Shown one piece after another: positions 7,073 to 16,082 of a stretch of 64,000 nt of DNA. The DNA comes from Streptomyces alanosinicus. Lineage in GTDB: Bacteria; Actinomycetota; Actinomycetes; Streptomycetales; Streptomycetaceae. Position numbers and translations under genes: made by a program. Below the pieces are notes generated by a model, which saw only the letters and a program-made list of their open reading frames with translations, did no database searches and was not told where the DNA came from. Position 1 is the stretch's first letter, and the number at the start of each line of letters is the position of its first letter. Location: NCBI RefSeq assembly GCF_014650595.1, contig NZ_BMVG01000009.1:1-64000 (forward strand). The letters are read 5' to 3'.

Positions 7073-8381
7073 CCAGCAGGCCGACGAGCTGGCGCTGGAC
7101 GAGGCCGTGGAGTTCACCTCCGGCCTGATCCGGATCGACACCACCAACCGGGGCGGCGGGGACTGCCGGGAGCGGCCCGCGGCCGAGTACGCCGCCGAGC
7201 GGCTGGCCGGCGCGGGCCTTGAGCCGCTGCTGCTGGAGCGCACCCCGGGCCGCACCAACGTCGTCGCCCGGATCGAGGGCACCGACCCCTCGGCCGACGC
7301 GCTGCTGGTCCACGGACACCTCGACGTGGTGCCCGCCGAGGCCGCCGACTGGAGGGTGCACCCGTTCTCCGGCGAGATCCGCGACGGGCTGGTGTGGGGG
7401 CGGGGCGCCGTCGACATGAAGAACATGGACGCGATGATCCTCGCGGTCGTCCGCGGCTGGGCCCGGCAGGGCGTACGGCCCCGCCGGGACCTCGTCATCG
7501 CGTTCACCGCCGACGAGGAGGCCAGTGCCGAGGACGGCTCCGGATTCCTCGCCGACCACCACCCCGAGCTGTTCGAAGGCTGCACGGAGGGCATCAGCGA
7601 GTGCGGCGCCTTCACCTTCCACGACGGCGCCGGCCGGCAGCTCTACCCGGTCGCGGCGGGGGAGCGCGGCACCGGCTGGCTGAAGCTCACCGCGCGCGGC
7701 CGGGCCGGGCACGGCTCCAAGGCGAACAAGGAGAACGCGGTGACCCGGCTCGCCGCCGCCATCACCCGTATCGGTGAACACGCGTGGCGGCCCCGGCTCA
7801 CCCCGACCGTCCGGGCCGCGCTCACCGAACTCGCCGCCCTGTACGGCGTCGAGCCCGACTTCACCGATGTGGACCGGCTGCTCCAGAAGCTCGGCCCGGC
7901 GGCCCGGCTGGTGGAGGAGACCCTGCGCAACAGCGCCAACCCCACCATGCTGGAGGCCGGTTACAAGGTCAACGTGATCCCGGGTGAGGCGGTCGCCTTC
8001 GTCGACGGACGGTATCTGCCGGGCGGCGAGGAGGAGTTCACCTCCACCCTCGACCATCTGACCGGCCCGGACGTGGACTGGGAGTTCGCGCACCGCGAGG
8101 TGGCCCTGCAGGCCCCGGTGGACACGCCGGCCTTCGCCGGGATGCGGGCCGCCGTCGAGGAGTTCGCACCCGAGGGGCATGTGGTGCCGTACTGCATGCC
8201 GGGCGGCACGGACGCCAAGCAGTTCTCCCGGCTCGGCATCACCGGCTATGGTTTCGCCCCGCTGAAGCTGCCCGAAGACCTCGACTACCAGGCACTGTTC
8301 CACGGCGTGGACGAACGCGTCCCCGTCGAGGCACTGCACTTCGGCGTACGGGTACTCGACCGCTTTCTGCGCACGGCCTAG
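7065..8381 (+). CDS. M20 family metallopeptidase
   Basis: The 438-residue product carries the M20 signature: GHLDVVP (H85, D87), the bridging Asp in WGRGAVDMKN (D117) and TADEE (E151/E152). A lid/dimerisation domain with GRAGHGSK follows in the middle, and a final His (near residue 427) lies in the C-terminal FHGVDERVP part. Such enzymes cut dipeptides or N-acyl amino acids using two zinc ions. The ATG at 7065 lies within the end of dppA, so the two are translationally coupled. With a D-aminopeptidase before it and S9 and S66 enzymes after it, it most likely finishes breakdown of imported or recycled peptides in the cytoplasm. Confidence 0.92.
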   Translation: MADQQADELALDEAVEFTSGLIRIDTTNRGGGDCRERPAAEYAAERLAGAGLEPLLLERTPGRTNVVARIEGTDPSADALLVHGHLDVVPAEAADWRVHPFSGEIRDGLVWGRGAVDMKNMDAMILAVVRGWARQGVRPRRDLVIAFTADEEASAEDGSGFLADHHPELFEGCTEGISECGAFTFHDGAGRQLYPVAAGERGTGWLKLTARGRAGHGSKANKENAVTRLAAAITRIGEHAWRPRLTPTVRAALTELAALYGVEPDFTDVDRLLQKLGPAARLVEETLRNSANPTMLEAGYKVNVIPGEAVAFVDGRYLPGGEEEFTSTLDHLTGPDVDWEFAHREVALQAPVDTPAFAGMRAAVEEFAPEGHVVPYCMPGGTDAKQFSRLGITGYGFAPLKLPEDLDYQALFHGVDERVPVEALHFGVRVLDRFLRTA

Positions 8382-8397
8382 GGGACAGGGGGACGGG

Positions 8398-10350
8398 ATG
8401 CTGACGGCGCCGTACGGATCATGGCCGTCGCCGGTCGACGCGGCGCTGGCCGCCGCGCACGACGGCCAGCCGGACTGGGTGGGCTTCGTCGGGGACGAGG
8501 TGTGGTGGACCGAGCCCCGGCCGGCCGAGGACGGCCGCCGGACGCTGGTGCGCCGGACCGCCGAAGGCGCCGAGGAGCCCGTGCTGCCCGCGCCGTGGAA
8601 CGTGCGCAACCGGGTGGTGGAGTACGGCGGTCGGCCCTGGACCGGGACGCTGCGCGGCGGCGCGCCCCTCATCGTGTTCACGCACTTCGCCGACCAGCGG
8701 CTGTACCGGTACGAGCCCGGCGGCGAGCCCTGTCCGCTGACCCCGCTCTCCGCGGTCGGCGGGGGACTGCGCTGGGCCGACCCGCGGCTGGACCTCGCGC
8801 GCGGCGAGGTGTGGTGCGTGCTGGAGGAGTTCACCGGGGACCGTCCGTCCGACGTACGGCGCGTCCTGGCGGCCGTACCGCTGGACGGATCCGCGGCCGG
8901 CGACCGGTCCGCCGTACGCGAACTCACCGACGGCCGGCACCGATTCGTCACCGGGCCGCGCGTCTCGCCCGACGGCCGCCGGGCGGCCTGGCTCGCCTGG
9001 GACCATCCGCGGATGCCGTGGGACGGCACGGAACTGCTCGTCGGCGAGATCGGCGACGACGGCCTGCTGCACGGCGCCCGCACCGTCGCCGGCGGGCCGC
9101 GGGAGGCGATCGCCCAGGCCGAGTGGTCGGCCGACAACCGTCTGCTGTACGCGAGCGACCGTGACGGCTGGTGGAACCTCTACCGGGACGGCGCCCCGCT
9201 GTGCCCGCGCGAGGAGGAGTTCGCCGGCCCGCTGTGGAAGCCGGGGCTGCGCTGGTTCGCGCCCCTGGACAACGGCCTGATCGCGGTCGTCCACGGCCGG
9301 GGGCAGGCCGTGCTCGGGGTACTGGACCCGGAGTCCGGGGAGATGGTCGACGCCGCCGGGCCCTGGACCGAGTTCGGTACCACCCTCGCCGTCCACGGCG
9401 GGCGCGTGGTCGGCGTCGGCGCCGGCCCGCGCACCGCGTACGAGGTGGTCGAGCTGGACATCGCCACCGGCCGGGCCCGCGCCGTCGGTGCCCGGCACCG
9501 GGACGCCGTCGACCCCGCGTACTACCCCGAGCCCCGGATCCGCACGTTCGCCGGACCGGACGGCCGCGAGGTGCACGCCCATGTCTACCCGCCGCACCAC
9601 CCCGAACGGGCCGCGCCCGACGGCGAGGCGGCGCCGTACGTCGTCTGGGCGCACGGCGGCCCGACCGGCCGGGCACCGCTCGTGCTGGACCTGGACATCG
9701 CCTACTTCACCTCGCGGGGCATCGGTGTCGCCGAGGTGAACTACGGCGGCTCCACCGGATACGGCCGCGCCTACCGCGAACGGCTGCGCGAGATGTGGGG
9801 CGTGGTCGACGTCGAGGACTGCGCGGCGGTCGCCCGCGCCCTCGCCGAGGAGGGCACCGCCGACCCGGGCCGGCTCGCGATCCGCGGCGGCAGCGCGGGC
9901 GGCTGGACCACGGCCGCCTCCCTGACCACGACCGACCTCTACGCCTGCGGCACCATCCGCTACCCGGTCCTGGACCTGGCCACCTGGGGTCCGGACGAGA
10001 CCCACGACTTCGAGTCCCGCTATCTGGAGTCGCTGATCGGCCCGCTCGCCGAGGTACCGGCCCGGTACGCAGAACGGTCGCCGGCCCACCAGGCCGACCG
10101 GCTCACCGTCCCGTTCCTGCTGCTCCAGGGCCTGGACGACGTGATCTGCCCGCCCGCGCAGTGCGAGCGCCTCCTCACCCGGATCGAGGGCCGGAGCCTG
10201 CCGCACGCCTATCTCGCCTTCGAGGGCGAGGGGCACGGGTTCCGGCGCGCGGAGACCCTGGTCCGCGCCCTGGAGGCCGAGCTGTCCCTGTACGCTCAGG
10301 TGTTCGGAATCGACGTACCCGATGTGCCGAGACTGGAGCTGCGCCCGTGA
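8398..10350 (+). CDS. S9 family prolyl-oligopeptidase-like peptidase
   Basis: The 650-residue protein has an N-terminal beta-propeller (about 1-380) and a C-terminal alpha/beta hydrolase. The nucleophile is S499 in RGGSAGGW, with Asp in LLLQGLDDVICPP and His in EGEGHGFRR completing the triad. HGGPTGR supplies the oxyanion region. No signal peptide is visible, so it acts in the cytoplasm. It resembles dipeptidyl/acylaminoacyl peptidases of the S9C type, which release blocked or dipeptide N-termini. The ATG is 16 bases after the M20 stop, and its own stop overlaps the next start (GTGA). Confidence 0.92.
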   Translation: MLTAPYGSWPSPVDAALAAAHDGQPDWVGFVGDEVWWTEPRPAEDGRRTLVRRTAEGAEEPVLPAPWNVRNRVVEYGGRPWTGTLRGGAPLIVFTHFADQRLYRYEPGGEPCPLTPLSAVGGGLRWADPRLDLARGEVWCVLEEFTGDRPSDVRRVLAAVPLDGSAAGDRSAVRELTDGRHRFVTGPRVSPDGRRAAWLAWDHPRMPWDGTELLVGEIGDDGLLHGARTVAGGPREAIAQAEWSADNRLLYASDRDGWWNLYRDGAPLCPREEEFAGPLWKPGLRWFAPLDNGLIAVVHGRGQAVLGVLDPESGEMVDAAGPWTEFGTTLAVHGGRVVGVGAGPRTAYEVVELDIATGRARAVGARHRDAVDPAYYPEPRIRTFAGPDGREVHAHVYPPHHPERAAPDGEAAPYVVWAHGGPTGRAPLVLDLDIAYFTSRGIGVAEVNYGGSTGYGRAYRERLREMWGVVDVEDCAAVARALAEEGTADPGRLAIRGGSAGGWTTAASLTTTDLYACGTIRYPVLDLATWGPDETHDFESRYLESLIGPLAEVPARYAERSPAHQADRLTVPFLLLQGLDDVICPPAQCERLLTRIEGRSLPHAYLAFEGEGHGFRRAETLVRALEAELSLYAQVFGIDVPDVPRLELRP

Positions 10351-11270
10351 AGGAACTGACCCGGCCGAGCCGACTCGCCCCGGGCGCCCGGGTGGCCGTC
10401 GTCGCCACCAGCGGACCGGTGCCCGAGGAACGGGTCCAGGCGGGGCTCGACGTGCTGCGCGGCTGGGACCTGGACCCGGTGGCGGCTCCCCATGTGCTCG
10501 ACAGACACGGCGAGTTGGGCTATCTCGCGGGCGGTGACGCCGACCGGGCCGCCGATCTGCAGCGGGCCTGGTGCGACCCGTCCGTGGACGCGGTGCTGTG
10601 TGCCCGTGGCGGCTACGGCGCCCAGCGCCTGGTCGACCTGCTCGACTGGGAGGCGATGCGCGCGGCCGGCCCCAAGGTGTTCGTCGGCTTCAGTGACGCC
10701 ACCGTCCTGCACCAGGCGTTCGCCACCCGGCTCGGCCTGGTCAGTCTGCACGGACCGGTCGCCGGCGGGGCCGACTTCATCAAGAGCGCCCGCGCGCAGG
10801 AACATCTGCGGGCCACCCTGTTCGCCCCGGAGACGGCACGGACGCTCACCTCGGCCGGGGCGGCACTGGCCCCGGGGCGGGCCAGGGGGGTGACGCTCGG
10901 CGGCTGTCTGAGCCTGCTGGCCACCGACCTCGGCACCCCGTTCGCCCGGCCCGGCGCCCGGGGCGGGCTGCTGCTCCTGGAGGACGTCGGCGAGGCGCCG
11001 TACCGCGTCGACCGGTTGCTGACCCAGCTGCTGCGCTCCGGCTGGCTCGACGGGGTCGCCGGCGTCGGACTCGGATCCTGGCGCGACTGCGGCCGGTACG
11101 AGGAGCTGCGCCCGGTCCTCGCCGACCGGCTCGGCGGACTCGGTGTGCCGGTCGTCGAGGAGCTCGGCTTCGGACACTGCGACGACGCGCTGACGGTCCC
11201 CTTCGGGGTGGCCGCCGAACTCGACGCCGACTCCGGCACCTTGACGCTCGAAAAGCCCGCGCTGCGCTGA
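10347..11270 (+). CDS. S66 family LD-carboxypeptidase
   Basis: The 307-residue product starts with GTG at 10347, overlapping the S9 stop. It shows the LdcA pattern: ARGGYG (about 86-91), nucleophile S116 in VGFSDAT, Glu in LLLLEDVGE, and His in GFGHCDD. LdcA-type enzymes cut the L,D bond between diaminopimelate and D-Ala in murein tetrapeptides; related members hydrolyse microcin C. Together with DppA it gives the operon two enzymes specific for D-amino-acid peptides, which supports a murein-peptide recycling role. Confidence 0.9.
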   Translation: MKELTRPSRLAPGARVAVVATSGPVPEERVQAGLDVLRGWDLDPVAAPHVLDRHGELGYLAGGDADRAADLQRAWCDPSVDAVLCARGGYGAQRLVDLLDWEAMRAAGPKVFVGFSDATVLHQAFATRLGLVSLHGPVAGGADFIKSARAQEHLRATLFAPETARTLTSAGAALAPGRARGVTLGGCLSLLATDLGTPFARPGARGGLLLLEDVGEAPYRVDRLLTQLLRSGWLDGVAGVGLGSWRDCGRYEELRPVLADRLGGLGVPVVEELGFGHCDDALTVPFGVAAELDADSGTLTLEKPALR

Positions 11271-11316
11271 GCGGCCATGCACTGATTTTCCGTCAGGAAA
11301 CCACACCTCCAGGGGA

Positions 11317-11346
11317 TTGACCGGTATCTGACACGTGTCACAGCAT
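11317..11346 (+). promoter_or_regulatory. candidate promoter with 12-bp palindromic operator in the spacer
   Basis: TTGACC (11317-11322) and CAGCAT (11341-11346) are 18 bp apart and could be weak -35 and -10 boxes. The spacer ends in the perfect palindrome TGACACGTGTCA (11329-11340), a classic place for a repressor. If real, transcription would begin after the ATG at 11345, favouring the later TTG start of the secreted hydrolase. Confidence 0.4.
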
Positions 11347-11401
11347 GCTGTCGGCCAGGATCAACTGGCCGGTGTCCGTGCACCTCAGCGTGGAGGTCCC
11401 G

Positions 11402-13210
11402 TTGCCCCGACGTGTGCCCCGACCGGCACCCCGCCGTGTGTCCCGAACCCGTGCCGCCCTCGCCGCCCTGCTCGGCGCGGGCCTCACCGCGTCCCTCGCG
11501 CTCACCGCGGGCCCGGCCCACGCGGGCAGCCCGTACACCGTCACCCCGCTGACGTTCACCGTGCGGGCCGGCGGCCGCACCTGCGCGGTCGACGCCGACC
11601 TGTACCGGCCCGCCGGAGCGGACCGCGCCCACCCCGCACCGGCCGTGCTCGCCACCAACGGCTTCGGCGGCAGCAAGTCCGACGGCTCCACCGACGCCAT
11701 CGGCAAGGCCTTCGCCGAGCGCGGCTATGTCTCCCTCGTCTACTCCGGCCTCGGCTTCGGCCACACCGGGTGTCTGATCTCCCTCGACGACCCCGGCATC
11801 GACGGCAGGGCCGCCTCCCGGCTGGTCGACTTCCTCGGCGGCAAGCGCGCCGCCGACGACGGCACCCGCGCCGACTTCGTCACCCTCGACGCCCCCGGCG
11901 ACCCCCGCGTCGGCATGATCGGCGGCTCCTACGGCGGGGCGATCCAGCTGGCCACCGCCTCCGCCGACCACCGTGTCGACGCCCTCGTCCCGCTCATCAC
12001 CTGGAACGACCTCGTCTACTCCCTGGACCCGAACAACGCCGCCGGCGCCCGCGACGTGCCCGGCGCCTTCAAATGGCAGTGGACCAACGGCTTCTATCTG
12101 AGCGGCGAGTCCCAGCCGATCACCGTCCCGAACCTGGACCCGTCCCGGATCAACTCGCTGGCCTGTCTGCACTTCGTCACCGATGCCTGCGACACCGTGC
12201 ACACCCTCGACTCCGGCGGCTACCCGGCCGACCGCACGGCCCGGATGCTCGCCTACGCCCGCAGCGTCTCCCCGACGACGTACCTCTCCCGCGTCCAGGC
12301 ACCCACCCTGCTGGTCCAGGGACAGGCCGACACTCTGTTCAACCTCAACGAGGCGACGGCCAGTTACCGCACGCTCAAGGCCCAGGGCACCCCGACCGCG
12401 CTCATCTGGCAGTCCTGGGGCCACAGCGGCGGCATCAACGACCCCGCCGCCGGTGAACTCAACCTCGTCCAGGGCAACTTGGAGAGCAGCTACGTCGGCC
12501 GTCGCATCCTCGCCTGGTTCGACCGCTACCTGAGGAAGGACACGCACACCGACACCGGTCCCGCCGTGGCCTACTACCGCGACTGGATCACCGACCCCAC
12601 CCGCACCTACGCCACCGCCGACCGGGTCCCGGCGCTCGGCCGCACCCTCTATCTGTCCGGGGACGGCACCCTGGCCGACAGCCCCGCGCAGGTGACGCGC
12701 GGCAGCCGCGGCTACACCAACTGGCCAGTCCCGACGAGTCATTCGGACAACTCCCTGGCCGGCACCCTCGGCCTGCCCGACCCGGGGCCGTTCGACACCA
12801 AGGGCACCTACCTCGCCTGGACCGGCGCCCCCCTCAGCGGCGACCTCGATGTCGCCGGCGCCCCGCAGATCACCCTGAGGGTCCTCTCCCCGCAGGCCGA
12901 ACGCACCCAGAACTCCTCTGACGCCGCCGACAAACTGGTGCTGTTCGCCAAGCTGTACGACGTAGCGCCCGACGGCACCCAGACCCTCGTCCACCGGCTG
13001 GTCGCACCCGTCCGGGTGCCCGATGTGACCAAGCGCTTCACCGTCACCCTGCCGGGCATCGTGCACCGGTACCCGGCGGGCCACCGGCTGCGCTTCGTGA
13101 TCGCGGCGAGCGACGACGCCTACGTCGGCAACCGGGGGATCAAGCCGGTGACCGTGGTGAGCGCACCCGGGGACACCGGGGTGCTCCGCCTGCCGGTCGT
13201 CGGCGGCTGA
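11402..13210 (+). CDS. secreted CocE/NonD (S15-like) hydrolase
   Basis: I prefer the TTG at 11402, with GGAGG five bases upstream; an in-frame ATG at 11345 exists but lies in the putative promoter. The product is then 602 residues with a basic Arg-rich signal (RRVPRPAPRRVSRTR, then a hydrophobic run ending AHA). The mature part is an alpha/beta hydrolase with nucleophile S176 in GGSYGG, a HSGG motif for the catalytic His and a C-terminal jelly-roll of the CocE/NonD type (from LYLSGDGTL). The family includes X-Pro dipeptidyl peptidases and cocaine esterase. Being exported and adjacent to the peptidase operon, it may trim extracellular peptides or esters. The substrate cannot be told from sequence. 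Confidence 0.85.
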   Translation: MPRRVPRPAPRRVSRTRAALAALLGAGLTASLALTAGPAHAGSPYTVTPLTFTVRAGGRTCAVDADLYRPAGADRAHPAPAVLATNGFGGSKSDGSTDAIGKAFAERGYVSLVYSGLGFGHTGCLISLDDPGIDGRAASRLVDFLGGKRAADDGTRADFVTLDAPGDPRVGMIGGSYGGAIQLATASADHRVDALVPLITWNDLVYSLDPNNAAGARDVPGAFKWQWTNGFYLSGESQPITVPNLDPSRINSLACLHFVTDACDTVHTLDSGGYPADRTARMLAYARSVSPTTYLSRVQAPTLLVQGQADTLFNLNEATASYRTLKAQGTPTALIWQSWGHSGGINDPAAGELNLVQGNLESSYVGRRILAWFDRYLRKDTHTDTGPAVAYYRDWITDPTRTYATADRVPALGRTLYLSGDGTLADSPAQVTRGSRGYTNWPVPTSHSDNSLAGTLGLPDPGPFDTKGTYLAWTGAPLSGDLDVAGAPQITLRVLSPQAERTQNSSDAADKLVLFAKLYDVAPDGTQTLVHRLVAPVRVPDVTKRFTVTLPGIVHRYPAGHRLRFVIAASDDAYVGNRGIKPVTVVSAPGDTGVLRLPVVGG

Positions 13211-13257
13211 GCCCGCACGGAGGGACCCCGGCTGGCGCGCCGTGGCCGCGGCCCGTC

Positions 13258-13345
13258 GTGACGGGGGGCTGCGGGTTGCTGTGACGGGGTCTGCGGTCCG
13301 TTGTGACGGGGGCTGCGGCCTGCCGTGACGGGGCTGCGGCCTGCC
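13258..13345 (+). repeat. four degenerate 21-23 bp tandem repeats
   Basis: GTGACGGGG plus a CTGCGG block recurs at 13258-13280, 13281-13302, 13303-13324 and 13325-13345. The last two units are nearly identical; the first two have drifted. The array fills most of the gap between the hydrolase and the acetyltransferase. It has no open frame of note. It could be a slippage array, an attenuating structure or part of the termination region. Confidence 0.75.
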
Positions 13346-13400
13346 GGTGGTGGGGGGAATTCGGGAGACCCGGCCGGTGCCGCCGCCGTAGGCTGGCCGG

Positions 13401-13952
13401 ATGCCGCACACCGGACCCCACTACCTCGCCGAAGGCCCCCGCGTGGCCATCCGCCATCTCGCCCTCGCGGACGGTCCCGAGTTCACGGCGCGAACCCGGG
13501 AGAGCAAGGACCTGCACCGGCCCTGGCTGTTCCCGCCGGACACGGACGACGCGTACGCCGCCTACGCGAGCCGGCTGATCGAGGACCCGGCCAAGGCCGG
13601 CTTCCTGGTGTGCGAGAAGGACGGCGGGGACATCGCCGGGTTCATCAACATCAACAACATCGTGCGCGCCGGCTTCCAGTGCGGCGCCCTCGGATACGGA
13701 GCCTTCGCGCACGCCGCCGGTCGCGGTCTGATGCGCGAGGGCCTCGACCTGGTCATCACCTACGCCTTCGGCCCGCTCGGGCTGCACCGGCTGGAGATCA
13801 ACGTGCAGCCGGAGAACGCCGCTTCGATCGCCCTGGCCCGGGGCGCCGGCTTCCGCCTGGAGGGCTTCTCCCCGGACATGCTGTACATCGACGGCGCCTG
13901 GCGCGACCACGAACGCTGGGCCCTCACCGCCGAGATGCGCGCCACCGCCTGA
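13401..13952 (+). CDS. GNAT family N-acetyltransferase (RimJ/RimL type)
   Basis: The 183-residue protein follows the RimJ/RimL order: an N-terminal strand with VAIRHLALADG, then AGFININNIVRAGFQ, the acetyl-CoA region YGAFAHAAGRGLMREGL, and the closing RLEINVQPENAASIALARGAGF with FRLEGF. These enzymes transfer acetyl from acetyl-CoA to an amino group, often the N-terminus of a protein. The ATG has no strong ribosome site but lies after a short promoter-like gap and fits the family start. It stands between unrelated genes, so the substrate is not suggested by context. Confidence 0.9.
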   Translation: MPHTGPHYLAEGPRVAIRHLALADGPEFTARTRESKDLHRPWLFPPDTDDAYAAYASRLIEDPAKAGFLVCEKDGGDIAGFININNIVRAGFQCGALGYGAFAHAAGRGLMREGLDLVITYAFGPLGLHRLEINVQPENAASIALARGAGFRLEGFSPDMLYIDGAWRDHERWALTAEMRATA

Positions 13953-14037
13953 TCCTCGCCGTTCCACCCCGTCGTGGACGCCTTTGCGCAATCCTGACCG
14001 GCACGTCCCCTGGCCGGGACAACGCGCGCCCGGTTCC

Positions 14038-16032
14038 ATGGTGATCGTGACGAGGATCCGACGTGAGGTACTGACGCTGCCCGCCGCGCAGTTGGGCCCG
14101 GACAATCCGCTGCCCCCGCTGCGTCCGCTCGACGAGGTCCACGGCATCGAGGACCGCGACCGGGACGGCATGCCCGCGGACATGGCCCGCCAGCTCGGCC
14201 ACGAGCCGCTGACGAGCCTGCTCCCGGTCCGCGTCCGCGACGGCTACGACAGAACCCGCGCACCGCGCGCCCTCGACGCCCTGGTGATCGAGAACGACCG
14301 GCTGCGCGCCACCGTCCTGCCCGGCCTCGGCGGTCGCGTCGTCTCCCTGCTGCACCTGCCCACCGGACGCGAACTCCTCTACCGCAACCCGGTGTTCCAG
14401 CCCGCCAACTTCGCCCTCAACGGCGCCTGGTACTCCGGCGGCATCGAATGGAACATCGGCGCCACCGGCCACACCACCCTCTCCTGCGCACCCCTGCACG
14501 CCGCCCGCGTCCCCGCCCCCGACAGCTGGGGGCACCACCCACGCCGTTCAGGCAGTGGGGGAGACATGCTGCGTCTGTGGGAGTGGGAACGGCTGCGCGA
14601 CCTGCCCTTCCAGGTCGACCTGTGGCTGCCCGACGGCTCCGACTTCCTCTACGTCGGTGTCCGCGTCCGCAACCCGCACGAGCGCCCGGTGCCGACGTAC
14701 TGGTGGTCCAACATCGCGGTACCCGAGGAGCGCAGAGTCCTGGCCCCCGCCGACGAGGCCTGGCAGTTCGGCTATGAACGCCGCCTGCGCCGCGTACCCG
14801 TCCCGTCGTACGACGGGATCGACCGCACCCTCCCCCTCAACAGCCCCTACGCCGCCGACTACTTCTACGAGGTGCCGGACGGCCGCCGCCGCTGGATCGC
14901 CGCCCTCGACGCGGAGGGCCACGGGCTGGTGCAGACCTCCACCGACGTGCTGCGCGGCCGCAAGCTCTTCGTGTGGGGCCACCGGCCCGGCGGCCGGCGC
15001 TGGCAGGAGTGGCTCACCGCACCCGGCACCGCGGGCTACTGCGAGATCCAGGCCGGACTCGCCCGCACCCAGCTGGAACACGTCCGCCTGGAGGCCGGCA
15101 GCGAGGTGTCCTGGCTGGAGGCGTACGGACCGCTCGACGTGCCGCCCGAGAGCGAGTGGACCCGGGCCGTGCGGACCGCCGAGGAACGCCTCGCCGCCGC
15201 CCTGCCCCGCGCCCGCGTCGACGACGCGTACGCGGCCTGGCGGCCGTCCGCCGACTCCGAACCCGGCGAGATCCTGGCCACGGGATCCGGCTGGGGCGCA
15301 CTCGAAGTACTGCGTGCCGACTGGAAGCTGCCCGGCACCCCGTTCCCCGAGTCCACCCTCGGGGACGCCCAGGCCCCCTGGCGCGAACTGCTGCGCACCG
15401 GCTCCCTGCCGGAGCCGCGCCGGGTACGGCCGCCCGGCGAGACGCTGGTCGCCCCGCACTGGCGGGACATGCTGGAGACCGCGCCCGCCACCCCGCACAC
15501 CGAGTACCACCTCGGCGTCGCCCAATGGCACGCCGGGGACCGCGCCCAGGCCGTCCGCAGCTGGGAGCGCGCCCTTCCGCTGGCGCCCTCCCTCTGGCCC
15601 CTGCTGCGCTGCCTGGCCGTCGCCGATCAGGAGTCCGGTCACCACGAGCGGGCCGCCGAACGGTACGCGGACGCCTTCGACGACCTGTGCCGCGAGCGGC
15701 GCGACGACGGCGAGACCTGGACCGCCGCCGTGGCCGCGCTCGGCCGGGAGACCCTGCGGGCGCTGCTGCGGGTGCGGCGGACGGCGGACGCCCGTACCGT
15801 CTGGGAGCGGCTGCTGCCCGCCGTCCGCCGGCGCGGCCGGTTCCGGCTCCTGGAGGCCGAGCTGCTGCTCGCCGAGGGGCGGCCCGACCGGGCGCGGGCC
15901 GTCTTCGAGGCGGGGTTCGACGTCGCCGACCTGCGGGAGGGCGAGGAGGTGCTCGGCCGGCTGTGGGCCCGCCTCACGGACGAGCCGCTGCCCGTCCGCC
16001 TCGACTTCCGGATGCGGCCGGAGCCGTCCTGA
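14038..16032 (+). CDS. DUF5107 and tetratricopeptide-repeat protein
   Basis: The N-terminal 350 residues match DUF5107, a galactose-mutarotase-like beta-sandwich: RATVLPGLGGRVVSLLHLP, GAWYSGGIEWNIGATGH and TYWWSNIAVPEE. The C-terminal half contains helical TPR-like repeats (YHLGVAQWHAGDRAQAVRSW and so on). Such proteins occur near carbohydrate genes, and an aldose or glycoside-binding role is assumed rather than shown. The start is uncertain: ATG 14038 and GTG 14047 are both possible and neither has a clear ribosome site. A 37-bp dispersed repeat interrupts the frame at 14527-14563 without breaking it, adding WGHHPRRSGSG between conserved strands. The gene is followed by the convergent VOC gene. 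Confidence 0.85.
   Translation: MVIVTRIRREVLTLPAAQLGPDNPLPPLRPLDEVHGIEDRDRDGMPADMARQLGHEPLTSLLPVRVRDGYDRTRAPRALDALVIENDRLRATVLPGLGGRVVSLLHLPTGRELLYRNPVFQPANFALNGAWYSGGIEWNIGATGHTTLSCAPLHAARVPAPDSWGHHPRRSGSGGDMLRLWEWERLRDLPFQVDLWLPDGSDFLYVGVRVRNPHERPVPTYWWSNIAVPEERRVLAPADEAWQFGYERRLRRVPVPSYDGIDRTLPLNSPYAADYFYEVPDGRRRWIAALDAEGHGLVQTSTDVLRGRKLFVWGHRPGGRRWQEWLTAPGTAGYCEIQAGLARTQLEHVRLEAGSEVSWLEAYGPLDVPPESEWTRAVRTAEERLAAALPRARVDDAYAAWRPSADSEPGEILATGSGWGALEVLRADWKLPGTPFPESTLGDAQAPWRELLRTGSLPEPRRVRPPGETLVAPHWRDMLETAPATPHTEYHLGVAQWHAGDRAQAVRSWERALPLAPSLWPLLRCLAVADQESGHHERAAERYADAFDDLCRERRDDGETWTAAVAALGRETLRALLRVRRTADARTVWERLLPAVRRRGRFRLLEAELLLAEGRPDRARAVFEAGFDVADLREGEEVLGRLWARLTDEPLPVRLDFRMRPEPS
14527..14563. 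repeat. small palindromic repeat inserted in a coding region, type A
   Basis: The stretch starts TGGGGGCACCACCCACG and ends CAGTGGGGGAG, so its ends are CCCCC/GGGGG-type imperfect complements. The same flanks (TGGGGGCACC...GTGGGGGAG) bound the repeat at 53071-53111. It adds an unconserved loop to the DUF5107 protein while keeping the frame. Its form is that of the short repeats scattered in Streptomyces genomes. Confidence 0.7.
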
Positions 16033-16082
16033 CGGGCCGCCGTGCGTGCTGCGCCCGGCGGCCCGACGTGCTCCCGGCCGGC

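Noticed and set aside
11345..11401. ATG 11345 as start of the secreted hydrolase
   Set aside because: It has no ribosome site and overlaps the candidate -10 box; the TTG at 11402 has GGAGG and gives a normal signal peptide. Not fully excluded.
6239..13210. A biosynthetic or toxin-immunity role for the S66 enzyme (MccF-like)
   Set aside because: No microcin-like peptide or exporter is adjacent; the D-aminopeptidase neighbour favours murein peptide recycling.
10613..13411. A 932-codon minus-strand frame
   Set aside because: It lies antisense to the S66 peptidase and secreted hydrolase genes and has no recognisable domain or ribosome site.
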